The position numbers and the translations under genes are program-made. From NCBI GenBank assembly GCA_021307315.1, contig JAJSPD010000053.1, positions 124,001-188,000 of the forward strand: a stretch of 64,000 bases of DNA. Direction: 5' to 3'. The notes beneath the pieces were generated by a model. It had not been told where the DNA came from. It did no database searches and saw only the letters and a list, made by a program, of their open reading frames with translations. This document shows positions 23,490-34,067 of this stretch, piece by piece (the first letter of the stretch is position 1; every line of letters begins with the position of its first letter). Source of the DNA: Bisporella sp. PMI_857 (taxonomy: Eukaryota; Ascomycota; Leotiomycetes; Helotiales; Helotiaceae).

Positions 23490-23743
23490 TGTAACAACTC
23501 AAGCTGAACAGGGATCTCGATCCGTAGATCCAGGTGGAAGGACTCAGAGGTGTGAACAACTATCAATTGTTATAACTAAGAGAACAAGCTACAGACAGAA
23601 GAAGGGAAGGAAAGCAGCGCTCTATATACAGGAAGCTGGCCGGAGGCCAGTATAAGCGAGCTTTAGGATGTCCGGTGCTGAGCTCCGTCCGAGCTCTGGG
23701 GTGTCCGGTGCTGAGCTTCGTCCAAGAAGTCAGGGCCGTGACA
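23490..23743 (+). mobile_element. Solo LTR, family 2
   Basis: 254 bp, TGTAACAACTCAAGCTGAAC... to ...GGGCCGTGACA. It abuts the mariner relic; flanks ATCCT/GTATT differ, suggesting rearrangement after insertion. Other copies: 33222-33428, 38636-38891, 39841-40094, and an end fragment at 30102-30153. Confidence 0.85.
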
Positions 23744-23949
23744 GTATTTAGCGAATCATCTCCCAAGTTTCTATGTATGTTTTGCTCTTCTAAGTAAAGC
23801 TGTTATTCTCCACAGTGCAACGGCAATGGTGGTTATCTCGGCCCTGTACGAAGTACGTCGCTCACACCTGATACAGATTCTGCCGCAAAAGACGGAGCGA
23901 CCGCGCCAGTAAAGCTCTGCAGAGGGCTTTCTGCCGGGAGAGCGTCGAA

Positions 23950-24868
23950 CATATGACGCCATATCAAAACGTAAAAAGGTCCCTCTCTCTACCCTCCATC
24001 ATCGTGCCCTCGGGCGACGCCCGAGAGAAGAGAAAGCTCGGAGCCAATAGTATCTCACTCCCTCGGAGGAGAAAGCTCTCGAAAAGTTCTTGATACTAAT
24101 ATCTGACCTCGGAAAACCTGTGCGAATAAAGTTTGTACGGAAAACCCGATCAAACCTCCAGGCAAGAACTGGGCTCGAGGCTTCGAGAAACGCCACCTAG
24201 CCCTCAAATCCAGGCGAGTGAGGGGGATAGACTGGAAACGTTATGAGAACAACACTTATGACAAGATCACCCACTGGTTTAAGGCGATTAGAAAGGTATT
24301 GCAAGATCCGGCTGTGTTGCCCGAAAATATTTATAACATAGACGAGACGGGGGTTATGTTATGCATGCTCAACTCTGTTAAAGTCCATGTAGGTAAGGAC
24401 GATCCGCAAGACTATAGAGGCGGGCATCAAGCGAACAATGGTTACCGCCATCGAGTGCATTAGTACAAACGGTAGGTCTTTGTTACTGTTAGTACAATTA
24501 ACTAGAGAGGTCATGTGGTCATGCACTTGAACGAAGGATGTCGTTCACGTGACCCGGAACGGGGTTATATAACTCGTAGTTTCACCGTAGTTAGAACTTA
24601 ACACTCAATCAATCACTCACTCAAGAATACAATAAGCACTCACGTCAGGAACGTGGTGGTGCCCCGTATTAGAGTGAACCCACAGTTACTAATGGATATT
24701 TGGCCAGCCACTGCCCACCGAAGCAACTGGACCACGTTCCCTACCCCTGAATGTCACTATGCGTGCTCCGAATCTGGCTACACCGACTCTACGATTAGTT
24801 TGGAATGGCTTACGCGTGTGTTTGATCCCAAATTAAAGAACGGGCTAATCAGAAACCACGGGTATCAC
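23950..24868 (+). pseudogene. Fot1-like pogo transposase relic, split by a solo LTR
   Basis: Readable pieces: YDAISKRKKVPLSTLHHRAL (DNA-binding part), YLTPSEEKALEKFLILISD, GKNWARGFEKRH, DWKRYENNTYDKITHWFK, the first catalytic Asp in NIYNIDETGVML, then after the LTR IWPATAHRSNWTTFPTPE and GYTDSTISLEWLTRVFDP. Frame changes and a stop (~24045) interrupt it. The second half of the catalytic domain is absent after about 24868. Confidence 0.75.
24487..24684 (+). mobile_element. Solo LTR with perfect target duplication
   Basis: 198 bp, TGTTAGTACAATTAAC... to ...GAGTGAACCCACA, flanked by GTTAC at 24482-24486 and 24685-24689. Removing it and one GTTAC restores the reading frame of the transposase around it, which confirms the boundaries. 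Confidence 0.9.
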
Positions 24869-24985
24869 GCCCACCATCGAAAATGTACTTATGAGCTAGG
24901 AGGACATAGCACATTCGTGGATACTCGATTTCAAAATCGTGGAGAAACATGTAATGAGCATAACAAACAGGTATACTATGATAGT

Positions 24986-27900
24986 CTACTCCCTCTTCCA
25001 CTGAAAATATAATGCCGTAATAAATGCTACCCAAAGCGCCACCATATACGCTCCTATCGCAAATCCACCGGATACATCACTGTTCCAAATCGAAAACCAA
25101 AGGGAAATAACACCACTAATAAGAAGCATTAGAAACGTTAAAAATGTAACAAGTGCTGTATTAAGGCCTTCAATTACATGAATTCCCCATCCGAGGACAT
25201 CATCATCAATTGGCGTTACACGACGAAGATCCTCAAGCTTTTTGTCTAATTTCCTCGGAAAGCGGTTGAGCCACTTGGTTCTTTGCAAGGTCCTTTCCTT
25301 TGAATGGCATTGCCAGTAGTGTAGAAAGGCATCGGCAGAAATTGGAGGATGTGTTCTTGCCGAAGCGTGTAGCTGAGGTTCATATTGGCGAGATCGGACC
25401 TCGGCGTCGGTAGCACAAATGGTGCAATCGGGAGGTTCAGGAATGATATCTACTCGGTGAGAGTCTTCTACGGAGAACTAGGAACATTAAACTATGGACA
25501 TACACTACCTTCAGTATGGGACGTACCTGAATAAATTTGATATCCACTGGTTTGATGAGGAACCATCTGACTGCCCTGGCCCGAAATCCACGAAGTTCGT
25601 GATATGCCTCCTTGAATCTGTGAAACATTTGACGGTCAGTCGTAATAGAAGATATGTCGATTTCGCCGAGAGTTTTATTGAATTCTCCAGTGTTAACGCA
25701 TAGGGCAGTGTATTTCTTAATCACAGGAGGAGGCGGTGACCGAGGAGGCGGTATTGTAGTACCTAGTCCACAATTCGTAGGGTGGCTAGCTGGCAAAGCA
25801 GCCTGGATTTTGACGTTAGCACATCTTCTGCGAGATATGTGGGGAGGGGGGCCTGAGAACAGCCATTCCATCACAAATTGAGAACGAGAAAGACGTCAAG
25901 AAAAAGAGGCTTCCTAATATGGGATTCACTAACCGCTGGGGTTGTAGGCTGGGTTGAAGTTGTCTGATTGCCAGTTGACCTTTGAGGTGCTATTGGACCA
26001 CGGCTAGGCTGGTTAGACTGTCCTTGACCTGTAGGCACAGTTTTGACCCCATTACCATGCTTCGATTGTCCCTCATATCCATATGCTCCAAGTTCCTCAC
26101 CCAGTTTATCGATTTCTATAGAATTATGAGCGAAGAAGTCGCCGTAAAGCGTAGTACCGCAGTCCTAATACAATTAATGACATATCTCCAAGAAATAGTA
26201 ACTACTTACGCATTTCCATTCTAGTCTTTTGTATCCTGCTTTAACTGTTGGACGGAAGTGACGAGCTAACACCCGGTACGCAGTCTCTTTTAAGCCCGAG
26301 GAAGAGATCAGACGTGACCCTGCCCAAACTTGTAGCTCGATATTCTCTGCCACGTCTTCCACGTATCTCAAGTGATTGGAAGAACTTTGCTCTTTTTCCA
26401 GTCCTGGTTGTGGGACGATAATGCCCTCAATCTCTTTCCCTTCCATCAATTCATTCGGCTTTGGACCTTCTCGATCCTTCAGCTCTCCATGGCTCTTAGC
26501 GTCGGGTCTTATAGAAGCTGAATTTTGTTGCTCAGCCAGATTCTTGACATTAATTCGTAACTTTTCAAGCGCTTTACTCTCGATTAAGAACTTCCTGACT
26601 TGATCCAGGTTTGGAAAAACACTCAATTCTGCTTCATCATCTGAGCTATCGTTATCTGAGTTCTGATCCTCTTGGGCCGAGATTGGTTCTTCGTCGTTAG
26701 CGATTTTGGAGAAAAACCGTTCGATTTTCTCTTTGGCATCTGGTTGTTGTTGTTTTGTATTTGATTGGAATAGTGATTGTTGTTTCAATCCAAAGACTTC
26801 TTGACCTATAGCATGCGATATTCTCCTTCTTTGTTGACTGATGAAACGAACGCTTTCTTTCTCGACTGGAATTGAGGCCTCCTTAGAGAGATCTCGTGAG
26901 AACACCTTCAATAGATGATGAAGTTGGGACTTGAAGTCCGGAAATTCGAAAGCTTGGTAAAATGTTGGATATAGAGTTGGGAGTTTAGTTTGATCAATCA
27001 AAAGAGTAACAAACTCTTCTGTTGGACCCAACAAGACATCAATCGAGCTTTTTGACGAAATGCTCTCTTCCTGAGAGCATATGCTACCCTCGCCGCCAAG
27101 GAATTCGGACGGCTCATAATCGGAATCAGCTGTATGCGGTAGCATCTTCGATATATTTGCAGCTTCTGCTCTAGCTTCTGCCGCAATCGCTTCTTCGATT
27201 CTTTTGGACAAAAGGTCATCCGATAGCTGACTAGCAGAATCTGTCTGTGTAGATGCATATCCTGCCTCATCGGCTGGATTAACGGTCCCGAAATGGTGCG
27301 ATGTGTTTGCTTCAGCTGGTTGAGAAGGGGAAGACTCTGGAAGATGAGATTTCGAGTATGTAGTACTCTCAAAGTCTCCAGGCATGACTGTGTTGGAAGA
27401 TTCTTTGGACGGTGTAAACGCATATCCCTTTAATCCAGGGCGTAGGTGAACTAGAAGTTGGTTAGAAAGCGTAATCAATGATGATGTATAATAGGACTTA
27501 CCTTGCTCAAGTGGTGTTAGAGAATTTTCATCGAACACTATTGACTGAGGTTGCTCCGAAATCTTCTCTTTGGAAACTGGTGCAGATTTAATGTTGATCT
27601 CAGAAGGAACCATTGTTTCCGCATGGCTCATACCTGGAAAGTCACCTTGACTTCGCCCTTTTTGTTCAAAAGGTTCTTGCTGTTGCTCTGAATAGTCTCG
27701 AAGAGCATGACGTTTAGCCTCTGGAGCCATTTCAAGTGTTGGTCGACGGATTTTCTCCTCTAGCTCAAGGCACTTTCTCAATGAGTCTGCGCTGGCTTTC
27801 ATTGAGTCCTCTAGTTGCTGTAGCACATTTCCCTTGTACGTTTCGTGTGTTTCCGGTTCCCTATTGACACCGACATAGGGAGAATTTGGAGTCATAGGAT

Positions 27901-28258
27901 GAACGGCCTCTGGCAACTTGTTATGCGTTTTCCTGGCATCATCGCTACCAGGCGAAGCAGGCATTTTATCTAACCACAACCCATCAATAGTAAGGCTAGT
28001 CTTGACAGCGAAACCACCAGTCTCCAGCTTGTCCAAGAAACTTTTCCGTCGAGGTCCTACATCCCGAACACCCGCAGCCTGCTTTCCCTTTTGTCCTGAT
28101 ATGACCTCGTATGACACCCTCTGGCCTTCACGGAGGGTTCTCCATCCACTAGCATCAATGTCGTTGGAATGGACAAACAAATCCTCGCCGCCATCGTCTT
28201 GGCCAATAATACCGAGCCCTTTCTCGTCCTTAAACCATTTCACGGTGCCGTACGGCAT
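24986..28258 (-). CDS. Cold-shock-domain protein with C-terminal membrane domain
   Basis: Exons 28258-27502, 27450-26210, 26164-25934, 25802-25527 and 25477-24986 give 998 residues with all junctions in frame. Residues 1-70 are a cold-shock (S1-like OB) domain: GTVKWFKDEKGLGIIGQDDG (RNP1-like) and EDLFVHSNDI (RNP2-like), which bind single-stranded RNA or DNA. Then a helical, Glu/Lys-rich region (~125-190), long low-complexity sequence, and after the third splice a Cys motif WKCDCGTTLYGDF. The last ~250 residues hold KEAYHELRGFRARAVRWFLI, DDDVLGWGIHVIEG and two hydrophobic segments (FLTFLMLLISGVISLWF; AIGAYMVALWVAFITALYF). This C-terminal module recurs in many uncharacterised fungal proteins as I recall it; its function is unknown. 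The combination suggests a membrane-tethered RNA-binding protein (inference). The first intron is 51 nt and stop-free, so an unspliced form would also read through. Confidence 0.8.
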
Positions 28259-28892
28259 GTTGCTTTGTCTGTTTTGGCAAGCTATTGGGCAGACATGTGT
28301 ACAGCATCCTAAGTGCGATTCGGGCCGAATGATTATTACTCGAGAGTCCGGACAGAGCCACGATGCCGCTAACTGTCGATTCCAAGCCCAGCAAACTTGT
28401 GGGAAATGTCACCGGGTCTCTTGATTTTAAGGTAAAGTTCATGAGGCTGAGTCGGTAACCAGCGTTGGTTCCGAGCCCGTGCGCTCATACGCCACAGCCA
28501 CAGTTGCTCTTTATGCCTAAGGCTTCATAAATGAAAATACAGCCTTATGAATTAGGCTGACATTTATTCTTCAAAGTGTTCCGTCCTAGGGTCGTTTTAC
28601 CCTAACCAAATCTCGTTAGTCGCTCCGATTCGAGGTACTGTCCCGCATAGCAACCTTTATGAATTTGCGATCTACAGCAGCCATAAAACTGACGACGATT
28701 TCTAACTTGGAATTAAGGATTTAACAATAGGATAAGACCTTTTCATAAGTATTAGGAATAATAAGAGGTTGATAACGGAGCTATAGTGAAAGAACTCTCT
28801 TGCGTCATAAAAGGTTGAACAGGCTAGGTCTAAGGACCATACCTAGTCTATTGTAGGCACCGGTTGTCACGGCGCTGGCGTGCCTACGGCTC
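28259..28892. other. Upstream region of the cold-shock gene, no gene seen
   Basis: No coding sequence recognised. A partial family-3 LTR-like piece (TTGTCACGGCGCTGGCG, ~28864) precedes the inverted repeat. Confidence 0.35.
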
Positions 28893-29171
28893 TGTCACGG
28901 CACGCGCTGTGGATCTACAGATATAGAGGGCAACGGTGGTGCAATACGAGAATCTATAGCTGAGGAAGGAAGGGGAGCTCGGGGAGAGCAAGCTATATGT
29001 CACGTCGCGTGCTCCCAAGCACACGTGATCCATATTAGGCGAGCTCCCCGAGCTCCTCGTGTATATATAGCTTGCTCTCCTCGAGCTCCCTCTTCCTTCC
29101 TTAGCTATAGATTCTCGTATTGCACCACCGTTGCCCTCTGTATCTGTAGATCCACAGCGCGTGCCGTGACA
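28893..29171. repeat. Large palindrome of two family-3 LTR halves
   Basis: Left arm: TGTCACGGCACGCGCTGTGG, CTACAGATATAGAGGGCAAC, CTATAGCTGAGGAAGGAAGG, then GAGAGCAAGCTATAT (to ~28998). Right arm (29041-29171) is its reverse complement and ends CGCGTGCCGTGACA. The spacer is about 45 bp. No target duplication. Confidence 0.75.
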
Positions 29172-29526
29172 CAAAAACCGTTAAGCACTTTTTTTTCCGA
29201 TGCACGAAATGGAACACTTACCGCACGTAAATAGTAGCACAAACAAACACAAAAAAAAGCAATTTTTCTTTTTACTTTGGAGGAAAAGCTTTATTTGACT
29301 CAAAGAATTGAGCACTAAATATAGACGCAGTGCGAACAACGATCAAGTTTGCTATTGCTACAAAACGCTTGAACAAAAAACTAGAACAGGCAACTAACTC
29401 GCGGCAACAGTACATTTTATTTTATTTTTTATCTTAATGAACTTGACTAACTTTATATTACTTTCGTGTTTTTAGCAGGCTTCGCTTCAATCGCCGACAA
29501 TAGGACATTGAACACTTGGAAGAATT
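29172..29526. other. AT-rich spacer, no gene seen
   Basis: No coding or repeat match recognised. Confidence 0.3.
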
Positions 29527-29822
29527 TGTAACAGTCAGCCGAAGGGCTTTCAGCTGTAGGACTTTCAGGGCTGCAAGCGGCACGCTCCGCCCATGGCTAG
29601 CCACGGGCTTACAGCTACAGCAGCCACAGGCTCACAGCTACAGCACAGTGAAAGATATAAGGAACAGCTAGAGCTTTCTGAACGTAGCAAGCTTGAGTTT
29701 TCCTTTCTATGTTAGACTTACAAGCATACTTCTAAATATCATCACTATTGCAACTACATCGCTAGCCACGTATCCTTATCTGTTATATTGCAAATCCCTC
29801 CTGCTGCCCTCTATTTGTTGCA
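29527..29822 (-). mobile_element. Solo LTR, family 1, with perfect target duplication
   Basis: 296 bp, TGTAACAGTCAGCCG... to ...TTTGTTGCA, flanked by GAATT (29522-29526 and 29823-29827). It lacks one block of the CTGTAGCTG repeats present at 5850-6209, explaining its shorter length. Confidence 0.9.
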
Positions 29823-30439
29823 GAATTAACTTTAAATTAACCTGTTACTAATTATGCACGATATCTCGTTGACTATGTACTACTGAAAGTGGAAAATATT
29901 GGCAGAGGCAATTTTGTATGGGCTGAAGGAGGCATTGGAAACTGAAGGAAATGTATATTATGTAATATAGACTAGGGCCCTCTAGGCTTAGCCGGGCGTA
30001 ATAAAACTACTACTACTACACCTTTCCTCCTTAGTTTAGTATTCTCGTATTGAAGCACCTACATTACGCCCCAACAGGCTCATAGGATCGTGATCGTGAC
30101 ACCTTCCACCTGGATCTACGGATCGAGATCCCTGTTCAGCTTGAGTTGTTACAAAATATAGCATATCTAAAAACAAAAAGGAGTGAATTAAATGCCATAA
30201 AAAATCGTATTATATAAAATCGCTCTTATAGATGTTAATAAGACGTTATAAAATGATAAGGCTGACCTACTTATTACGTGTATATAAGCGAATGTAAATC
30301 TAAAAATGGCTTTGGGGGAATCTCGGTTGGAAAGGACCCAAAATAGGATTTGTGCTTAGAGACAAGACAAAAAAGAGTGTAACCGAGCATCAATGGAGCC
30401 AAAACAAGCCTTTTAAGGGCTAAAATAGCCGCTCAGCGC
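29823..30439. repeat. Composite repeat debris incl. LTR end fragment
   Basis: AT-rich. 30018-30060 (CTCCTTAGTTTAGTATTCTC) resembles 62731-62755. 30102-30153 is the end of a family-2 LTR on the minus strand (CCTTCCACCTGGATCTACGG... GTTGTTACA). No gene. Confidence 0.45.
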
Positions 30440-31270
30440 ATGCTCAGCGCATGCTCAGGCTGACTTTACCGTGTGCTCGGTTTGCTCAGGTCGAGCTCGC
30501 CGTTCTCAGGAATGCTCACCCTCGGCTCAGGTTAAAGCGGCAGCTGTTCATGTCCAAACACTAAAACGGAACCAGCGAAAAAAAAAGTTGAGTCTGACTT
30601 TTATGGTAATTCTCCTACCAAAAAGCTATCAATACCACAGTTCGTCGACGATTACAACCATCAAATGAACGCTGTTGATTGTAACGACACAAGGAATCAC
30701 GGGCTAGAATAGAGGCATATGGGAGTGCGTACAATAGGCTGATAGTGATTGCCTTATAGGTCTACCTACGAAGGATACAAAAACATGAGGAACAACTGTA
30801 GAGAGTAGGAGCAGGCCTTTATATAGTCGACTCCGACTCTCCTCCGTGTCGGCTCTGAAACCCCTCATACCCTGTTCATCAACCTCCTGATCCCGTGCCA
30901 TGACCTCCGTGTCGCACCTTGGGCATACCGGTTGTTACATTGATCAAGCTGATCAATTACGATCATACAACTCTGGTTTACGACGTATTCGCAAAGGGAG
31001 ATGGCAAGCTATTTGGCACTTTCTATTCAACGTTGTTTTAGTAAATTCCTATCTTCTTTCTTTTCATTTTACAGCTTTTGATACGGAAAGGTTTACAACT
31101 CAAAAAGCGTTCAGAATAGAGCTTGCTACAGCTCTAATGAAAAAAGCTCAATTAACCTTACGCAAAAGGAAAGCTCTTGTTTTACCTTCTATTGAATCGA
31201 TTCACAAATTAGAGCATACAACTAGCTGTCGAAAGAGGTCATGTCAGAGGACCTTCATAACGCAGGATTT
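30440..31270 (+). pseudogene. piggyBac-type transposase relic, split by a solo LTR
   Basis: Before the LTR: SIPQFVDDYNHQMNAV (30635-30679). After it: QADQLRSYNSGLRRIRKGRW and HFLFNVVLVNSYLLS (30944-31070), then FTTQKAFRIELATALMKKA and a KLEHTTSCRKR tail. These match the C-terminal part of piggyBac-like (DDE_Tnp_1_7) transposases, including the terminal Asp of DDYNH. N-terminal domains are absent or unrecognisable. Confidence 0.7.
30680..30939 (+). mobile_element. Solo LTR with perfect target duplication in the piggyBac relic
   Basis: 260 bp, TGTAACGACACAAGGAATC... to ...CATACCGGTTGTTACA, flanked by TTGAT (30675-30679 and 30940-30944). Joining the flanks restores the conserved NAVDQADQLRSY stretch. 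Confidence 0.9.
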
Positions 31271-31699
31271 TAGGGCAAATTACAGGCAATTCGAAGCAAA
31301 ATCAACGTCCTCCATCATCGAGGTATTCATTTATTGCATGCCAGGCACCCCTTTGTTCGACTGGTGATTGTTTTGAGTGGTATCATGAAAATAGAGTAGA
31401 ATAGAGGCAATAGAAGATAGATTTCAATAAAATTGACCTAAATTACAGCTTCTGATTGGCCAGAGCCCCACTTATTGCGGCTGTTCCCGCCGCACCGGCG
31501 GTTAAAGGGATATGGTCCACACCTCAAAAATCAACTGAACTTAAATGTTGGAATGCATGTACATAGTTTCACGCGTTCCATATCGCAAGGATTGTGGGTC
31601 TCCTACTATCTATATAACTACCTGGCAATAGGCCGTAGCTTAGAAGAATCAACGAATATCATAACCATACCAGCAAGAGCGTAGTCACAGCTACTACGC
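31271..31699. other. Spacer without recognised gene
   Basis: No protein family seen; the ORF at 31475-31684 has no features. Confidence 0.3.
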
Positions 31700-31702
31700 C
31701 TT

Positions 31703-32155
31703 TTGCTACGTGGTAGGTATTCCGACATTAAAGCTTATACTACTAAGTTCAATATACTTGAAAAGCATGGCTCTTCTACTCAAAGGCAGTTATTTAGGAA
31801 GGTTGCAAAAGGGTTTGAGAAACAAGAAAATGTTCTAGCAAACCAAGAGCTTGAAATACAGTCTTTAGAGGTTCAACTGGAGAAAGCTAGGCCTAGAAAG
31901 CGTAAAAAGGTCAAGACTAGTCCAAATTCCAAGTTTACGGACATTGAAAAGATTAGGACAGCACAATTAGAAGCTGGAGAAGCTGAAAATATGGAGGAAG
32001 ATAGAGAAAAAGCTAATAAGTCTGATTCTACTTTGGATTGTATTGAAGTTGAGTAGTTATTGAATAATACATTAATTGGTGGTGTTGGTCTTCCAGAAAA
32101 TCGCTTATTTTCGGGTATCGGAATGGGGGTCATCGGAATGGTGGTGCACGGACTT
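31703..32155 (+). pseudogene. 3' end of a pogo element (transposase tail)
   Basis: 117 codons with a Lys/Glu coiled-coil and the KVKTSPNSKFTDIEKIRTAQ motif, almost the tail of the transposase at 43870-45477 (KVRTSPNSKFADIKAIREAQ). It is followed by a terminal-repeat-like GGTGGTGCACGGACTTACTG (~32140). The rest of the element is missing on the left. Confidence 0.7.
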
Positions 32156-32508
32156 ACTGATATTCGCCGCTCACTGATAAACCACGTTAATAGATATATG
32201 GTCCAGACAGGGCCTGCTTACCATCTAGCAACAAAACTACCCATTTAAACTAGATATGAACTCGTATCCATTGGATTATTGGCTACCACGAAACCCATTT
32301 CGAGAGTCATCTCGGCAATTCACTTAGCGATACAAATTGGGGCGACGAACAGATCAAAGAATATACACCAGACTACTTATAATCCCCTCACCTTGGATAA
32401 CAAAAAACTAGGATGAAAGGTTTGTCTACTTCATTAAATGGGCAATATCTCTCATCTTTTATCTGTTGAATGATATTCCCGCTAGATTGTGGGATACATT
32501 AATAGAAA
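32156..32508. other. Spacer, 3' side of the F-box-like gene
   Basis: No coding sequence recognised. Confidence 0.3.
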
Positions 32509-33198
32509 TTAACACACAGACCAGGAGAAGTCGTAGTCGTAGTCGTCCCACACATTACTCGCTTGAGCCAGCTCTTTCTCTTGTTCTATTTCTTCAACTT
32601 TCCATCCATAACTTTTCATAGTATCCCTTATACTACCACTCAGACCATTTTTGTACACCTGAATAACAACTACCCTCAGAGATGAAATGGCTTTGAAATG
32701 AGTATTGGTCAGCGCCAATGCCTTTTCAATTACCAATGGTTTGTCAATGGCATTGAGCTGATCCCCGTCTGGATATGTTGTAATCGAGTGTAGGTTTGTA
32801 CAGTTGAGCTGAATCACAGCGAGGATCATTGCGCCATCATCATTGAAAACGACATCATCTTGGCCCCGATCGCGAATACCGGGAAAATTGATGTGAATAT
32901 ACCGGATATGGCTCGAATTATGCCGGCCAATTTGGGTGACGAATAGCGAGACTTGTTCAGAGGTGCATTTGGTGAGGTCGAAGCGGTTCTGACCATAAAG
33001 CACCGAGCTTGCTTCGCGATGGATCATCTTGTTGGCGAGAAGGATATCAATGTGTAGCTTTTGCAGGGTGGTTTGCAATTGTGGGCGGTTGTATTGAGGT
33101 GAGGGCCGTGTGGGAGACACAATAGGTTCATCTAGAACAAGAAGCAGCTCATACATGATGTCGCGGAGTTCGCCGGGAAGGCTGAGAAAGTTGGCCAT
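32509..33198 (-). CDS. F-box-like fungal protein
   Basis: 229 residues from the ATG at 33198. The N-terminus NFLSLPGELRDIMYELLLVL is the fungal F-box/2EXR-like start, followed by LHIDILLANKMIHREASSVLYGQNRF, the usual second element of these proteins (a helix and a statement of an Asn/Phe turn). C-terminus acidic (DDYDYD). F-box proteins recruit targets to SCF ubiquitin ligases; this one lacks recognisable substrate repeats. The frame is open further up to 33234, but those codons lie in an inserted LTR, so the in-gene Met was chosen. The LTR starts 24 bp upstream and may have cut off a 5' exon or the promoter. Confidence 0.6.
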   Translation of the reverse strand: MANFLSLPGELRDIMYELLLVLDEPIVSPTRPSPQYNRPQLQTTLQKLHIDILLANKMIHREASSVLYGQNRFDLTKCTSEQVSLFVTQIGRHNSSHIRYIHINFPGIRDRGQDDVVFNDDGAMILAVIQLNCTNLHSITTYPDGDQLNAIDKPLVIEKALALTNTHFKAISSLRVVVIQVYKNGLSGSIRDTMKSYGWKVEEIEQEKELAQASNVWDDYDYDFSWSVC

Positions 33199-33221
33199 CG
33201 TATTGACAGATGGATGGATAG

Positions 33222-33428
33222 TGTAACAACTCAAGGCGAACAGGGATCTCGATCCGTGGATCTCAGGAAGAGAGACTCAAAGGTATGAACGACTATCAAT
33301 TGTTGTAGCTGGGAGAACAAGCTACAGACAGAAGAAGGGAAGGAAAGCAGTGCTTTATATACAGGAGGCTGGCCAGGCTGTGGTGTCAGGGGCGAAGCTC
33401 TAAGCGAGACAGGGCCAGGGCCGTGACA
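33222..33428 (+). mobile_element. Solo LTR, family 2, at the start of the F-box-like gene
   Basis: 207 bp, TGTAACAACTCAAGGCGAAC... to ...GGGCCGTGACA, flanked by GATAG (33217-33221 and 33429-33433). It is shorter than other copies by an internal deletion in the CCGGTGCTGAG repeats. Confidence 0.92.
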
Positions 33429-34067
33429 GATAGTGGCTATCTGAAAGGAAGTGAGAGGAGATTCGATATAGCAGAGTTGGGCATTTGAGCAGCTATACGC
33501 CCTATGTTTTAATGCGAATTCTGAGGTATAAGACAAAATGTGGCATCTGTTGATTGGTACAAAATGAGAATTTTGTACTCCGCACTTGTTACAAAGAATT
33601 ACTCCATACATACGCAGTGCTGCGTAGACTTGGCGTGGTGTGGCGCCCGCGCTAGGCCGCTTTAAATAATGCATGCTGGTTTCCCTTGCGAGTTCGACGC
33701 CAACTCCGAATCTGCCTTACTCTCGCTTGTCATATCTTCGTGGCGCTGCCTCTATCCCCCAAATATGACTCGTATTAGAGCCTATAAGGCTATAAGACCT
33801 CGCGAGTGATAGAGTAACTAGTATGTTTTTATAGTACTTATAGGACCAGGCTTTGCATTTAGATAAGGTACGTAGCTCATAGCGCGGCTTGCTCTACCAT
33901 AATCTGCCTTAGCCTTGTCACGTGCCCTTACGGGCCGTGTTATTCCAGACCCTGACAAATGCGAAGAAAGTGAATAGAAAGCGAACCAACTAACACAAAG
34001 TCAAAAGCTCTCACTTCTTTGAACACAAGGCACTAGGTCCTCCGCAGTCTATTTAAAAATTGCCGTC
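33429..34067. other. Region between LTR and oxidoreductase gene
   Basis: Probably the former upstream part of the F-box-like gene and the promoter of the next gene. 33880-33958 (GCCTTGTCACGTGCCCTTAC ... CCAGACCCTGACA) looks like an LTR end; no duplication found. Confidence 0.35.

Noticed and set aside
26998..27423. Minus-strand 141-codon ORF in the cold-shock gene
   Set aside because: Lies in another frame of the verified exon; a shadow of a low-complexity region.
33880..33958. Full LTR upstream of the oxidoreductase
   Set aside because: Only one plausible end was found and no duplication (AATGC occurs nearby but not next to a TG start).
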